A DNA stretch of 64,000 nt from Auricularia sp. M13 (lineage: Eukaryota; Basidiomycota; Agaricomycetes; Auriculariales; Auriculariaceae): positions 3,472,001-3,536,000 of the forward strand of contig CM073202.1 of NCBI GenBank assembly GCA_037042915.1. Reading direction: 5' to 3'. This document shows positions 1-10,166 of the stretch, piece by piece. Made by a program: the position numbers and the translations under genes. Position 1 is the stretch's first letter, and the number at the start of each line of letters is the position of its first letter. The notes under the pieces were generated by a model. It was not told the origin of the DNA. It searched no databases and worked only from the letters and a program-made list of their open reading frames with translations.

Positions 1-1315
1 ATCGCTTTCACCAACTTCACGGCGATGTCAAAAGCGCCGCCGAGTCGATGTTTGCGGCGCACTACGGCCTCATCAGCAGCAGCAGCCAGAAGACTATCGC
101 GAAGAACGTCAAAACTGTAAACCGCCTGGTCACGGGCGACGGGTTCGTCTATAAGGCATGTGTATGGGCATTATCTAGCTCGCATCTAATTTGCTTGCAG
201 AACGTCAAGGAGCGGCTGGGCATGTACCAACACCCGAGCATTTCCGATTGCATCAATACCGTGTGGTTTTCCAGCCGCGACAAGGAAGGCCCACTCTACC
301 ACGCCATCTTCAACCATGAGGGCAATGGCATCAAGGCTGAGACTATCGCGTTTGTATTGACAGCGGTGCGTACACCGCATTATTTTAGATAGCAGCTGCT
401 GACAACGCTGAAGCTTTATAACTGTGCGAAGGAGTGGCAAACGGGCGTGCGCCAGAAGATCCATTTCCGCGACAGCACGTTCCGAACCGACTATATCGAC
501 CTCTTGAAGGGCCTGCACGAGTATGCAAAGGCGAGCCCCGAGCTCTTCCTGAAGCTACGGCGCAACCTCTACAAGGCTGGCCTGTGTGTACTCCGTTATC
601 GTATGTCAAGTTGTTGACCAGTCCCGCAGAACGCATGCTGGTGTCGTCGTTGACACGAGCGCTCGTTCTGGCTTGACAGCTGCCGATTTCGCGCGTGCCG
701 CGGCCCTCGATACCATCAGCAGCGACGAGGACAGCGGCAACGAATCAGACGGGGACGGTGCAACGAGCACCGCTGGCGGCGCACTCAATGTCGACGTGCA
801 AGATTTACAGCCTCTTGTGCCGAACATGCCAGAAGGTGTGTTCAGTCGGATTCGTCGCGCACTTCACTCATCATTTCGTAGAAGATGCTCAAGCTAAGGC
901 AGCAAGTGCTTCAGACGGTGTGTACTTGCTGGATGTGTTGAAGCCTGCTGAGGATTCACAGACGATGACGCGCCTCGGCCATCGAAGCACGCGCGGTCGG
1001 CTGCGGTACCAGACGACGAGGACGACGAACCCGAGCTCACCGAGGAACAATTTCTCGCAGGTGAGCGTGCTTCATCTGCTATTAGACGTTCTTGTTGAGG
1101 CATGCACAGGGCTCTCTGAAGAAGACCAAGAAGTCTTTCTGTCCATGTCACCTGCGGAACGCGCGACTTGGATGGACGACATGTACGCGGCCGACGATGA
1201 TGATACAGGGTCGGCAGATGTAGCGGCTGCTTTTGGTATCTCCGTCGAGTCCGCTGGCGAGGAGGGGATGGAGGTTGATGAGGATGGTGAGGAGGACAGT
1301 GAGGAGGATGACTAG
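1..1315 (+). CDS. DUF6532-type protein, 3' part (5' end outside the window)
   Basis: The gene enters the window already open; base 3 starts a codon. The sequence resembles the DUF6532 domain found in many agaricomycete proteins of unknown role: GMYQHPSI, a WFSSRDKEG stretch and CAKEWQTG are visible. Proposed exons: 3-155, 201-353, 393-583, 630-835, 962-1060 and 1110-1315, all in phase. The first intron would be GC-AG (donor GCATGT after base 155) and is an in-frame 45-mer, so it could also be read through. After the DUF6532 region the chain becomes acidic and low in complexity and ends in an E/D-rich tail (last 20 residues nearly all acidic or small). No signal peptide or catalytic motif can be judged without the missing start. 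The family name is moderately sure; the function is unknown. Confidence 0.65.
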
Positions 1316-2094
1316 TAGCTGCATGTTATCAATTTCGTTATTTTATTTTATTTTATTTTATTTCTTGCAATACGCCGGAGCCTGAACATTTCATCTGGAA
1401 TCCGGAAGATATTTTCTGTGCTCATAGAATTCCTTGCCATCTAGTGAGCATTATATAGGGCTCATAGTGCTCCATAGTGCACGTTCTATGCTGTGCTATA
1501 GGATTGCCCGAATCTATGGTGTCCTATAGAACACATTCGGATCACACTGCCGCCTATGCAGTGCTATGAAACCTGGACTTGTCTATGGGCCTATGAGGCC
1601 TATGAGACCCTATGTAAACCGATGTATGTATGTAAATTTTTCCTGATGAAGATCGAGCTTCTTCCGCTGATGGACCCCGATATCTAGAGAACAGATTTCA
1701 CTCGCGAGCGTATGTAATTGAAATTGTGATCCTAGTACGATGTGAGCGTTACTCTCAACTCTCAAGTATTGAAACGGGATCGGCGGAGTCGGTGAAGAGG
1801 GTCCGCAATTGCTGATGTGCCGCACCATAGGCATTCTTCAAGAAGGATCTAGACAAGCGCTCACCGCCAGACCAGTTGATACCCCCCACCCCCCACCCAA
1901 AACACCTTCGTACTTCGGCCCTCGCGGTCGGCGTGACAGCTCGTGTTCGCCAAGGTGGCGTGACTATACCGCGGCGGGAGCGTGCTGAAAGTCTTTGCCC
2001 ACGAACTCGTCGAAGGTCCTGCGAGGGACGCCAGAAAAATTATCAGGCGAAGTTTGACATCCAGTCCCGAGAATTTGTTTTCTCCCTTCATGGA
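1316..2094. other. Intergenic, no gene seen
   Basis: Holds a short TTTTA tandem run near 1336-1362 and, at about 1440-1615, many loosely repeated CTATAG/CCTATG words (for example CCTATGAGGCCTATGAGACC). A possible polypyrimidine/C-rich patch lies at 1876-1906. No coding support was found. The 8-bp target duplication of the transposon begins at 2095. Confidence 0.5.
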
Positions 2095-2102
2095 GTTACA
2101 GG
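2095..2102. repeat. Target-site duplication, left copy
   Basis: GTTACAGG, matching 9555-9562 exactly, immediately outside the left inverted terminus of transposon 1. Confidence 0.85.
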
Positions 2103-2547
2103 AGGCCCCCGGCTAAGTCCGTCAAAGGTCCGATCACAGGGCCCACACAGCTGCCGGTTTTTCTGCTCAACGTCCGATCCAGCGCCCACACGTCCGCCAA
2201 AATTTTGGGCGGGGTTACGTTTACGGATCCCACACCTGAAAGGTCCGGCCACCATGTCCGAGGGCTGCGGCCCACACCAGGACACGGTCTGGAATTGCGC
2301 TGACGTGTTCTGTGCAAGCGATGGGCCAGTCGCGCGTGTCTTGTGCAACGTATTCATCGCGGGCGCCAGTCCGCCTAACCAGATTAAATCAGAGAAGCTA
2401 TCCCAGCAGCGAATAGACTCATTGTATGTATCGCCGGGCTTCTTGCTGTGCTCACTTCTGAATATAGGCTCTTTTGGCTCTGAGCTTGGACGCAAGACTG
2501 CCCAGCCGACGTGCCAGTTACGTCGCACCTGGTGTAGGCGGCAAAGG

Positions 2548-2556
2548 TATATAAAG
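2548..2556 (+). promoter_or_regulatory. TATA box of transposon 1 gene
   Basis: TATATAAAG lies 79 bases before the proposed start codon at 2635 and inside the element, as expected for a self-contained transposon promoter. Confidence 0.5.
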
Positions 2557-4869
2557 GCAGGGGTTGGGCCCCACTCAGAGCATCGCCCGACTACTTCACC
2601 TGCTTCGGTCGCCTATAATCAAATCTCGACACCTATGCGCTCTCCAAAGCACTACGCAACGCACGGTACGCCGTCATATCTCACAATGTGCAGTCAATTT
2701 ATTCCCAGAAGCTGTGTTGCAGCCTTCTGAATGGACTGTAACGTCGCCTGTCGGCCTTATGGGATTTGTGCTGCGCTTTATCATTGTGCACTGCTGGAGC
2801 ATGCTCCTCTGCACTACTGGCGTCTATTTCAGTCTCGGTGCTCTTCGGATTGCCGGCCTGGCGCACTGCCCTCTGTCCCTCGCTATCTCGCTGTTACTTG
2901 CTCTCGTTCTTGTTTCTGGCAAGTGCAAGTACTTTGCTCACGTTCCCGATGTTAACCGCGCTCAAAACAGCTTTCGACGTCGTCGTACTCCGCTCTAATC
3001 TACTTCTAGGCCGCTTTCTCATGCGCTTGGCCGTAATATCTGCTATCCTTCCGCTATCGCTCGCCTCGGCAGGTTTCCTTTGCGCTTTCGGTGGGCATAA
3101 AACGGCCGTTCTCATTGTTTTCGGTCTGTTGCACTCCTTCGTCCTCGGGATTTTGTCAGGTATGCGCCCACTTGACTTCGTAATTGCGCCTCACACGTCT
3201 CAGCAACGGCGAGCACTGATCAGTCACGCCTGTTGGCTCTGTTCAACTCTCCACGCTACTCTCGGCTCCACAGCGCCAACGCTTCTCGGAGACGCTACCG
3301 CCAGTACGTGTTTATGAATCGGTGGCTTCGCTTCTTGCGCACGCGGGCCGCACGGCCTCGTATGGCGCAGTCTTCTCGATTTCTCCGGCCTTGGTCTGCA
3401 CCACGTACCAGTCGGCGTGGAGGTGCAGGTCCAACGCCCCCATCCCTGCGCAACTGCATCCCTTCTTCTAGCTCCTCTCTCAACGCCGACAATACGTGGT
3501 CACTTGCGAATGCCTGGCTTGACAATGCGATTTCTTCCCCTGATGCTTCGCTTTCTTGCCTTGCTCGTCAGTGCAAGACCCGTCTATCTGTCCTTCCTCG
3601 CGATGTCAGAATGCAATGTTTCAGCAACCAGGTGCTCATGTCCACGACATTGCTCGTCAAGCTCCTTGGTTCGGACTGGCTCTACGATGAACATATCAAC
3701 GCAGGCCACGAGTACATTCTCCACGAGCTCGGCTCTCGCTCTCGCGTTTGCTTTGTCACGACGTTGCAGTTCGCGGCGCTTCTCCAGTATCATCGTACTG
3801 CGGCCGGTCCTTATAACCCTCGACGTCGCCGGCAGATTGACGAGGAGATTCGCAACGGCTCGTTTGACATGCTTGTCATTCCCTGCTTCGTCAACGGTAA
3901 CCACTGGACTCGCATGGTGGTCGATCTGCGCTCCCTGACGATCGAATACATGGATTCCCGTGTGCGCGCCGCAGTTGCTCCTCCCGAGATGATTGCCTCG
4001 GTACGTTGGTGGCTGTCTGCGATCTGCGCCGGCGTCAGCTTCCGCTCTCTCGCATCAACTGCCCCGCACCCCAACCAGCAGGACGGCGACTCATGCGGTA
4101 TTGTTGTCCTCTCAACTTCCGCTGCCGATCTTCTCGGATACGAGTACTGGACGCAGGGCGAATGGAGGGAGCACCGGATACACTGGTTTATGCGTCTCAG
4201 TGGGCTCTTCCTTGAGGACGAACTTGTAAGTCTATTCTTTGAAAGTATTGAAAATGGTGTCGCTAATATACCTGATAGTTGAGCGTCCCGAACACTGATG
4301 GGCCGGACAGTCCAACCAATGATGACCCTTCTGACGATACGCATGGGACGGCTGCATGTCTAGACGCAATGGACGCTGATAGCGAGTGGGAGTTCCTCGA
4401 GGATTCGGAATTGCCCTTACCACCGCAAACTGCTCGTTGGAAGCTTCCCTCAGCTGAGGATGATGAGCTCGATATGGATATTGATCTGCCGGACCTCACA
4501 GACGTTTCTGACAGCGAAAGCGAAGCTGACGAGCCGCCAACCATACCTGCCAAGCGGTCGTCTACTTCGCGCCGTCCTAGCGCAAAGCGGCTTTGTGTTC
4601 CAGGAGGAAAGAAGGGTTCATCGTATGCTCGCCAGCTTTCTCTCAAGGCTGCTTCTACACGCTCAGACTTTGTCCCCAATGCCAGTAGCTTCCGTCGCTT
4701 CCGCCAGCGCATACTCTCGACTGATCCTGACGCTGAATTCGATACCCACAACTTGCGTCGGGTCCGCTGCTCGCGCTGTGCTACATGGGTCACCATGCGC
4801 ATGCTTTACGAGTGCCATCGCTTCATCCTGCACCGTCGCAGGGATTCTTGTGCACGGAACAAGGGAAAG

Positions 4870-4893
4870 CAGCCTTCGCTGGGTCGTTTCTTC
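4870..4893 (+). other. PIP-box-like motif (QPSLGRFF) in transposon 1
   Basis: The eight codons match the canonical PCNA-interacting peptide pattern Q-x-x-h-x-x-F-F exactly. They sit just after the cysteine/histidine cluster and before the transposase core. PCNA binding by a transposase has a precedent in the pogo element; here it is an inference from sequence only. Confidence 0.5.
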
Positions 4894-5942
4894 TCCACCA
4901 GTAAATCGTCTTGTGCTGGCCTGCCCCGTCGCTCTATTCCATGCCCTGGGCTAACTGCCGAGTCCGACAACCGTATCGAAGCATACCTCTCGCGTAGCGC
5001 AATGCCTGGCGGGGGGGCCCCATCTCGCGTCGTTCTCTCACGCCAGCTATTCGGTCATACATGGAGCATACTCTCCAACGGGCAGCAGCGCGCGGTCCGA
5101 GCGGCCGAGGAGCAGGGCTATCGCTGGCTTAATCGGCGTGGTGTTCAGGCAATCTACTCATCGCGTTGTGAGAAGACGGTCAATGTTGCGCCGCTGCAGT
5201 CAGTTCGACCATGCAGTGAATGCACGGCTCTGTGGCAGCTGAACATCTTCCGTAATGCCATGAATCGACCCACACCGCCCGAGGAGCGCCTCAAGTTTAC
5301 TCCCGAGTGGAGTCGCTCGCCTGAGCTTGGCTTGATTTACACCCGGTACACTGGTGTACGCGCTCTGGTGGATTCGGTGCGTAGCATCAGTTTCACTGAT
5401 GCATTTGATTCTGATACCTTCGCAGAACAAAAACAGTGTTGCACACATGCTCGTTGACTTTGCCCGAGGCGTCGCAAATGGCTTGTATAACAAGCAGGAG
5501 GTGATCCTTGGCGCAATCCAGGTTATCATGGAGAAGACACGTCGAGGAGACCTGGGCCTAAAGAACACCGGTTTTGCATTCCCACCTGAGTTCGATAATT
5601 TCTGCACCACACTGGCCACGATCTCGCCACGCGCATACCGACTCTTTCGTGACACCTTTGGGGGCCGTGGTCTGCGCAGCATGCGGTACGTACTCCATAT
5701 TCAATCGTGCTATCCCACTGTACTCACTCAGGCACAGTGCTGTTCGTGCCCGTGCACCTCGCTTTCAACCCGGAATTACGGATGAGAACGTTGCCGCGGT
5801 GGCCAGGATCCTTGCCTCATACGAGTATACTGGGCCTGTCGTGCTGTCCTGCGATGATTCAAAGCTTCAGCCTGCGCTTCACGAGATGGCGCAGCCTGAT
5901 GGGGTTTGGCTGGTAGTTGGGAGTGTGGGGGAACCCCGGGTT

Positions 5943-6633
5943 CACCTTGCTTGAAAGGTCTCTCCCGGGTCAAAATGGCGCCAACGTTTCCACACTGATC
6001 CGGCTTACTTGGCTAACGCGTCTGACCATGCCCCCTGGCGGCCCCGGGTTCGACTCCCGCTACGGCCTTGTCTAGCACACTCACCCCAATGAGGTTCCTA
6101 CGGATGAAAGCTGCATTTAAAGTATGAATACGCCCTCCCTGTTATCCCGTCAAACGATACTCTCCAATACTTATTGCCGTCCTATCTACGAAGACAATCG
6201 CATTTATGCTGCATGAACAACACCAACGCTCCACCCAAGGGAAATACAGTACCCTCAAACATAACATGGGAGTCGCCATAAACAAGTGTTTTAACGAGCT
6301 TGGCCTACAACACCGGCAAATTCAAGATCTAATTTGTATCGATTGTCCAAGTTCAACGAGTCTCAGCGCTTGCTGAGTCTCTGGATCCAAAGCTTGTAGA
6401 CACTACATACCGCTCGTCCGTTGTGTTCATTCTGGATTGAATGAGCCAGATGGCCAATTGCCGAAAGAATGAACCATGCGAGCTCACGCATTCAATGCTC
6501 ACTGTGGAAGTGCATCTGGTGCAACGAGAGGTCAGGCTATGCTCTCTCAGGCTCTCTCTTGTCACACAAGCAAAAAGCATCAAATTATGGTCAATTATCA
6601 AATTTGACTACATACTTGCATTCAAGCAAGGTG
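5943..6633. mobile_element. Nested 0.7-kb insertion inside the transposase gene
   Basis: CACCTTGCTTGAA at 5943-5955 is repeated in inverted form at 6621-6633. Between the two copies the transposase frame is lost (stop at 5952-5954), and coding that resembles the transposase resumes shortly after. The other introns of this gene are 43-53 nt, so an intron of this size would be out of character. The insert contains a tRNA-like segment near 6010-6067. No clear target duplication was found (flanks GTT and TTT), so the class is open. Confidence 0.5.
5995..6068 (+). pseudogene. tRNA-like (tRNA-Arg-type) remnant
   Basis: A perfect A-box match (TGGCTAACGCG, 6010-6020) and a B-box match (GGTTCGACTCC, 6047-6057) are present, with GCGTCTGAC after the A box as in fungal arginine tRNAs. 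The boxes are about 7 bases too close, the anticodon arm does not fold and the acceptor strands do not pair well, so this is not a working tRNA gene. It could be a decayed tRNA copy or the head of a SINE-like sequence. Confidence 0.4.
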
Positions 6634-9554
6634 TTTGCCGGCAAGGCCGGCCGCTGCTGAATGTGAGGAACGAAGACGACATTGATGCTGTCATAGCACA
6701 GCTTGGTGACGATATAGCTACAAAGGTTCGCATTTCTGAATAGAACCGAGCTCTGCTCAATCCACCTCCAGTTACGGCTGTGGATCATCGTCATTCCCAT
6801 CCCGCAGGTCCCACCGATAGTTCTCGCTGCCGTCTCACGCTCCGAGTCAGACTCGGCGGAGTCACTCTTCGAGCTCCATCGCTCTCTCCTTTCCCGACTC
6901 CATTCACACGGCATCTACCCTGTCGCCTATGCTTCGGACGGTACAGAAACGGAGCGCAAGCTGCAGCGTCTCATCAGTGCCAGTGCGGACTCGGTAAGGA
7001 GCTATTCCGTCTCCAGTCCCATCGATGGGTGCAGTTTCGGGATCTCAGTTGCGCTGTTTTCTGGACGGCCCCAGATCATGGTCCAGGACTCGAAGCATGG
7101 CGCGAAGACCGGTCGCAATCAGCCATTCAGTGGCGCGTGCCTTCTGACGATCGGGAACGATATCCTACACTACTCTCAGGTTCTGACAGCGTCTCTGTCT
7201 CCGGGATCGCCCCTGTTCAAGCGTGATGTCGTCAAACTTGACCGTCAAGATGACCGCGCTGCTGTACGGCTGTTCTCGGCAGAGTTTCTCGCGCACCTTA
7301 TTCAGCTCTATCCCGCGGCGCAGGCTCTCATTCTCTTCCTCTTTTTCCTTGGCGGTCTATTCGATGCGTGGCAGAACAGACGCATGGGCCATACCGTTCG
7401 CATCCTACTAGCTCTTCGCTGTCGGTACTTCTTGACTGCGTGGCGGGCGCACATCCAGGCGCATCCCGATCATTATTTGCATCGCAACTTCATCTCACGC
7501 GAGTCCTTCGACATTTTTACGACGATATGTGATAGTCTCATCGGCCTCATCCTCGTCTATCGCGACTACTTCCCCCAGTACCCATTCTTGCCGTGGCTAC
7601 ACTCGACCGAGCAGCTTGAGCATGTCTTCGGTGTTCTACGGCAGCTCAAGCCCGATTTTACTTTTTACGACTTCCTGAACTTCGTCTATAAGCTCGTGGG
7701 TATATTGATGGGCTCTTTTGGGGGGCTATCCGAGGAGGAACGCGCCAACCGTACTGCGGCGGGCTACTGGCATACCTACGGCGACACCAGAGAGATCGAT
7801 CTGCATGCACTTGCAACTTGGCCCACGGACGAAGAAGTTTCTTCTATATCTGACCGCGCTATAGATGATGTTCAGGCTCTACTTGAGCTCGTGGGGATTG
7901 ATGCTCGTGCTGTCTTGCGCGGAGATTTCCCACCGTCGGGTACAAAACCGGCGAAGCGCTCTGAACCTGCTGCGCCATGCCCAACTGCTGTCCGGAGGCA
8001 GCCTCGTCGTGCGTGCGCAAGCTTGTGCCGACTTCCGCCGTCGCTTGTTCGGGACTACTTGGAGGAGGATAAGGTCGACAGCTTACACGATCTTTTGGAG
8101 CGTCGAAATCAACTGCCGGAACAGCTTCCAGATGTTGACCGCGAGCTGGACACCGTCGTCGCCGCCGTTGCTGCTGCTGACTTGGACGAGTCTTTGGCCA
8201 TGTGAGCATAGTGGTTTTCTCACACGGGCTTTATTATTGATGTTCAATAAAGTGAACAGCTTCCTGATTGCGGCGACGAGGTCAAAAGTGGCGTATCCCA
8301 TCATGTGCGCACCTTCGTATCGCGTGCCCTCGAGTTCAATGCTCCTGGAAATGCTCTGGTATGCTTTACTGCTACGGGAGGTGCACGTCCCTCAAGATAT
8401 TGCAGGAACGTTACCCACTTCCCACACCGCTTACGGCAACTGCGCTGCGTGAAAATCTTCAACTGCTTGTATTCGATCGTGAATCATCAGTGTGGCTTCA
8501 CAAGCGAGGCTTTGCGAAAAGGTAAGGCTTCTGGTTTGACGAGCACCGGCCCAGAAGTCTCGTCTACGCAACGTTTGAAGACAAAGCTGGCATCCCAGCT
8601 TCGCGCAATCATGGCGAACGTGCAGGTCCTGGCCACAAGCGGCTATCAGCGCGCTGTGCGCTGGAAAGGTCCCAACGCTGTCTCAGGCGGTACACCAGCT
8701 TCTGAGCAGGTGGCGGCATCTGCAGCCGCTGCCTTCGACCGCGCACGAGCGACCGCCTTCAGCGCGTTCGTGAGCATTCATCCGCAGTTTCCTTCGGCGA
8801 ACGTCACCACTCTATGCCGTCTTGTACTCGAGGACACGTCTGCATCTTGCGTGCTTGTTTTGACAGCTGGTCGTCGTCCGAGGGTTGCCTTTGGGCAAGG
8901 TGCGAGTTAGATCGGTCTCTGGTGGAGATATACTGATTGTGGAGCAGTACGAACCATGGTTACAACTATATCGAAGCGATACGTACCCGTAGAGTCAGTT
9001 CCCAGCCTTTCGGGGCTGGCCTATCTCGGTGTGCAGCTCTTCACACGCGATCGGCCCACGCGGTTCACCAGCAATACGGAACCGCTGCTTGGAAGCGCAA
9101 CGTTCATCCACATTCCCGCAACACACGTTCTCTTCTCGTTTTCCACATTCTCCATCGCTCAGTCGAGTGGAACAGGAAGTGAGGCGCACATTCGCTACCT
9201 TTCACCCGCTCAGGACGCCCTTCAAATCATTCGAGCTGCGGAACAGCAGCAGGCTCAAATCGTCGAAGCATTGCGGCAGTTCAAGCGTGCATTGAAAGAG
9301 AAACATGCACAGGACGTGGATTCGGGCGACTCGGAGGATGGGGATGATGGTGAAGCTTGAGCTGGGTAGTACAAGAAGTACATCGGGTTTTGTACGTGTT
9401 CCTGCCAATTTTTACAGGTTTCATTTTCCTGGGCCCACACGGGACCCGCCCGGGACCATGTTTGAGAGGTTGGGCCCACATATTTGCCAAACTTTGCGCC
9501 CCACATGAGTGACAATTCCGACATCGGACCTCAAATGACCTTAGCCGGGGGCCT

Positions 9555-9562
9555 GTTACAGG
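9555..9562. repeat. Target-site duplication, right copy
   Basis: GTTACAGG, matching 2095-2102 exactly, immediately outside the right inverted terminus of transposon 1. Confidence 0.85.
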
Positions 9563-10166
9563 TTCCTGGATAAAATTTTGATAAATCGAATTTGTCTCCC
9601 TTGCGGTGTCTGGGATTCTTGCGACTCAGCTATTCTTCCACTGTTTCAGGCGGACTTGAATTTTTGGCTTGGTTAAGCGGACTCTGAATCGTTCTTTTTC
9701 CGCATCTGAGTCACGGTTCGCGCCAGCACAAGTTGAAACGACGGACGCCTTTCTCGCATCGCCGTCGCTTTGCCCTCTCGGCATCTGCAACTGCGCCACC
9801 AGAAAACAAAGCATCTGACTCTAGCGTTGCTGCGGCGGGCCTAGTCTCCTTAAAGCAGGCCGCTACTTACAGCGCGTCCTTGAACCGGCGAGCGGGCGGA
9901 CGCGCTGTGTAGCCGGCGGGCCCAGTATTTGGTTGTTCAACATCGCCCGCGCAACATGGGTCAGCGACGGCCTCAACGCCTCTGTCAATGGACACACTAC
10001 CGCTCATAGGCCCTGTGAAAACCCCAACACTGGTGCCACCTAGCGTGGCGCCCGGAGCTATGGGCGAGGCAAGTTGACGCCACGGCACGGCCTGCTGCCG
10101 TCGTTGTGAGCACCGTCCGCTCTCTTTTAAAGGAAGGGACTGCCACCAGAGGCAGCTCTTCCGAGT
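9563..10166. other. Intergenic, promoter side of the F-box gene
   Basis: No gene supported. Sequence is of mixed composition without tandem repeats; a minus-strand open frame at 9867-10421 has no recognisable motif and overlaps the F-box gene start. Confidence 0.4.

Larger units (their letters stand above)
2635..9360 (+). pseudogene. Ulp1 protease / P-like transposase fusion, interrupted by a nested insertion
   Basis: Proposed exons before the break: 2635-2665, 2709-2918, 2971-3159 (after a GC-AG intron), 3204-4225, 4279-5376, 5426-5685 and 5732 to about 5942; all phases agree, giving one chain of about 1000 residues up to the insertion. Residues about 30-140 are strongly hydrophobic. Residues about 330-480 look like a Ulp1/C48 SUMO-protease core: NHW (His about 376), YMDS (Asp about 392) and QDGDSCGI (Cys about 440). 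Next come an acidic patch, a cysteine/histidine cluster (CSRC...C..H...H...C) and QPSLGRFF. The transposase part shows LSCDDSKL before the break and, after it, YASDGTETERK, QDSKHGAKTGRN and STEQLEHVFGVLR, which parallel the catalytic order in P-element/THAP9 transposases. After the insertion an exon ends at 6725, intron 6726-6771 restores the frame (ATK|LRLW) and a long exon runs to about 8201; the last exons up to 9360 are not resolved. The fusion is inferred from exon phase; two genes remain possible. Confidence 0.7.
2103..9554 (+). mobile_element. P-like DNA transposon 1 (7.45 kb) with TIRs and 8-bp target duplication
   Basis: GTTACAGG occurs at 2095-2102 and again at 9555-9562. Directly inside these copies the two ends are inverted repeats: AGGCCCCCGGCTAAG is identical for 15 bases on both sides and is followed after about nine diverged bases by GGTCCGAT on both sides. 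Inside the termini the word GGCCCACA or close variants recurs (left near 2139, 2190, 2229 and 2268; right near 9430, 9474 and 9500), the kind of subterminal repeat a transposase may bind. The single large gene runs from about 2635 to 9360. An 8-bp duplication is shared by the P, hAT and Zisupton/KDZ groups; the P-like call rests on the protein motifs. The element is interrupted at 5943-6633 and so is probably not autonomous. Confidence 0.85.

Noticed and set aside
5995-6068. A functional tRNA-Arg gene
   Set aside because: Promoter boxes are present but too close, and the anticodon and acceptor stems do not pair.
5943-6640. Reading the 0.7-kb interruption as an intron
   Set aside because: No good donor/acceptor pair keeps the frame and all other introns of the gene are about 50 nt; inverted ends favour an insertion.
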